Assembly: GCA_012511095.1 (NCBI GenBank)
Contig: JAAZGT010000138.1
Coordinates: 1-7,442 of the forward strand
Reading direction: 5' to 3'
Length of the DNA: 7,442 bases
Origin: Alcaligenaceae bacterium
GTDB lineage: Bacteria > Pseudomonadota > Gammaproteobacteria > Burkholderiales > Burkholderiaceae_B
Numbering within the stretch: position 1 is the first letter of the stretch; each line of letters opens with the position of its first letter. Under the pieces are notes generated by a model. The model made no database searches, was not told where the DNA came from, and saw only the letters and a program-made list of their open reading frames with translations. Shown in pieces: positions 6,719-7,442 of this stretch. The position numbers and the translations under genes were made by a program.

Positions 6719-6720
6719 AT

Positions 6721-6729
6721 TGTTAAAAT
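6721..6729 (+). promoter_or_regulatory. Putative extended -10 promoter for yggT
   Basis: TGTTAAAAT, followed by C, matches a TGnTAAAAT extended -10 and sits immediately after the preceding terminator, in the right place to start yggT. The -35 position (about 6701-6706, TTATTA) is poor. Start near 6736 would leave a leader of about 47 bases. Confidence 0.4.
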
Positions 6730-6782
6730 CCCCTAAATTCAATAATTGAACAGCTAACAAGTACACAAACGAGACTCAATTT

Positions 6783-7355
6783 ATGACATCAATGCTTCTT
6801 TTTTTAATACAAATTATCTGCACCCTATTTTGTGCAGCCTTATTACTAAGGGCTTGGTTTTATTTTTTACGCATTCCCGCCTTTAACCCCTTAGTCGCTA
6901 ATGTCATGCAGCTAAGCAACTGGTTGGTATTACCACTTAAAAAGCTTTTCCCAGACACCAGGCGCATTGATTTAGCCTCGTTGATGGGTGCCTATATAGT
7001 TTGTGCAGTACAACTTATTTTGATGCTCTTATTAGTTATGGGCATGCAAATTAAGCCATTATTGATTTATATCCCACTTGAGGCGCTAATCACCTTGGCC
7101 AAAAACGCCTTAAATCTTTTGTTTTGGCTGACGCTAATTTACGCTCTTATGTCATGGCTTAACCCTTTATCGCCAGCAATGACCTTATTTGGCGCCTTAT
7201 TAGAGCCACTACTAACACCAATCCGTAGTCTACCCGTATTAAATCGTATGCAAAGCATTGATTTATCGCCCATGGTATTAGTGATACTGTGTCAGTTCTT
7301 ACTGATTGGCTTACGAAATGTTAGTTCACCCATATTTAGTCTCTTGATGGTATAA
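6783..7355 (+). CDS. yggT: YggT family integral membrane protein
   Basis: This is an inner-membrane protein of the YggT family, whose bacterial role is poorly defined (linked to osmotic tolerance in E. coli; plastid and cyanobacterial relatives to cell or organelle division). The product has 190 residues, against 188 in E. coli. It has four hydrophobic segments, roughly 4-29, 66-88, 93-125 and 162-177. The YGGT domain appears twice: NPLVANVMQLSNWLVLPLKK through DTRRIDLAS (35-66), and NPLSPAMTLFGALLEPLLTP through RMQSIDLSP (127-163). Each copy has the NP...L..P...P.....ID.S pattern, an internal duplication. The start has only a weak GAG nine bases upstream. The gene appears to be its own transcription unit, bounded by terminators on both sides. 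Confidence 0.9.
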   Translation: MTSMLLFLIQIICTLFCAALLLRAWFYFLRIPAFNPLVANVMQLSNWLVLPLKKLFPDTRRIDLASLMGAYIVCAVQLILMLLLVMGMQIKPLLIYIPLEALITLAKNALNLLFWLTLIYALMSWLNPLSPAMTLFGALLEPLLTPIRSLPVLNRMQSIDLSPMVLVILCQFLLIGLRNVSSPIFSLLMV

Positions 7356-7361
7356 AAAATT

Positions 7362-7397
7362 AAGCGTCTGACATCAATCGATATCAGACGCTTTTTT
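7362..7397. terminator. Rho-independent terminator after yggT, possibly bidirectional
   Basis: AAGCGTCTGA (7362-7371) pairs perfectly with TCAGACGCTT (7384-7393). After one mismatch, three more inner pairs form around a four-base AATC loop. Six T residues follow at 7392-7397. On the other strand the complement of the A run at 7354-7359 supplies a T tract, slightly offset from the stem, so it could also stop a convergent gene. Confidence 0.9.
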
Positions 7398-7417
7398 AAT
7401 TTATTTAGAATTAAGTA

Positions 7418-7442
7418 TTAGGCCCAAGGATTACTATCGTAA
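7418..7442 (-). CDS. Possible C-terminal end of a convergent gene (partial at right edge)
   Basis: On the minus strand the last bases read as codons for YDSNPWA followed by TAA (stop at 7420-7418). The placement just beyond a terminator that could work in both directions fits the 3' end of a convergent gene. Seven codons are far too few to identify a family, and the reading could be chance. Confidence 0.35.

Overview
The window reads as ordinary chromosome from a betaproteobacterium. My best guess is a low- to mid-GC member of the Alcaligenaceae (Burkholderiales), in the neighbourhood of Oligella, Pelistega or Taylorella. This is inferred from four things: the gene set (pmbA/yjgA divergent pair, a Pat-type acetyltransferase, gltX, yggT); a Lys/Ala-rich histone H1-like protein of the kind found in Bordetella and relatives; a glutamyl-tRNA synthetase that has lost most of the zinc ligands of the E. 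coli enzyme; and the moderate base composition by eye. No database search was possible, so genus-level placement is a guess.

Layout from left to right. Positions 1-666 hold the N-terminal half of pmbA (tldE) on the minus strand, running off the left edge. It diverges from yjgA/darP (776-1324, +), a ribosome-biogenesis factor, which is followed closely by a serine carboxylesterase (1356-2039, +). A strong, probably bidirectional hairpin terminator (2063-2100) separates these from the convergent pat gene (2122-4566, -), a large protein combining a degenerate acyl-CoA synthetase with a GNAT lysine acetyltransferase. A 166-base divergent spacer with a good extended -10 promoter leads into gltX (4733-6139, +). 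Next come the histone H1-like gene (6226-6609, +), a structured intergenic stretch ending in a textbook terminator (6692-6718), yggT (6783-7355, +) encoding a duplicated-domain membrane protein, and a last terminator (7362-7397). At the right edge there may be the last seven codons of a convergent gene.

The genes are mostly housekeeping: peptide/toxin processing (PmbA), 50S subunit maturation (YjgA), esterase metabolism, protein acetylation, tRNA charging, nucleoid structure and a membrane protein. They do not form one pathway. I found no mobile element, CRISPR array, tRNA, rRNA, phage gene or defence system, and nothing that looks like a wholly new system. The points most worth a second look are the Pat protein, whose ATP-grasp core seems to be cut out cleanly while the acetyltransferase stays intact; the non-basic WPFP tail on the histone-like protein; and the structured spacer after the histone gene, which carries a perfect-spacing extended -10 just upstream of a terminator and could make a very short RNA.
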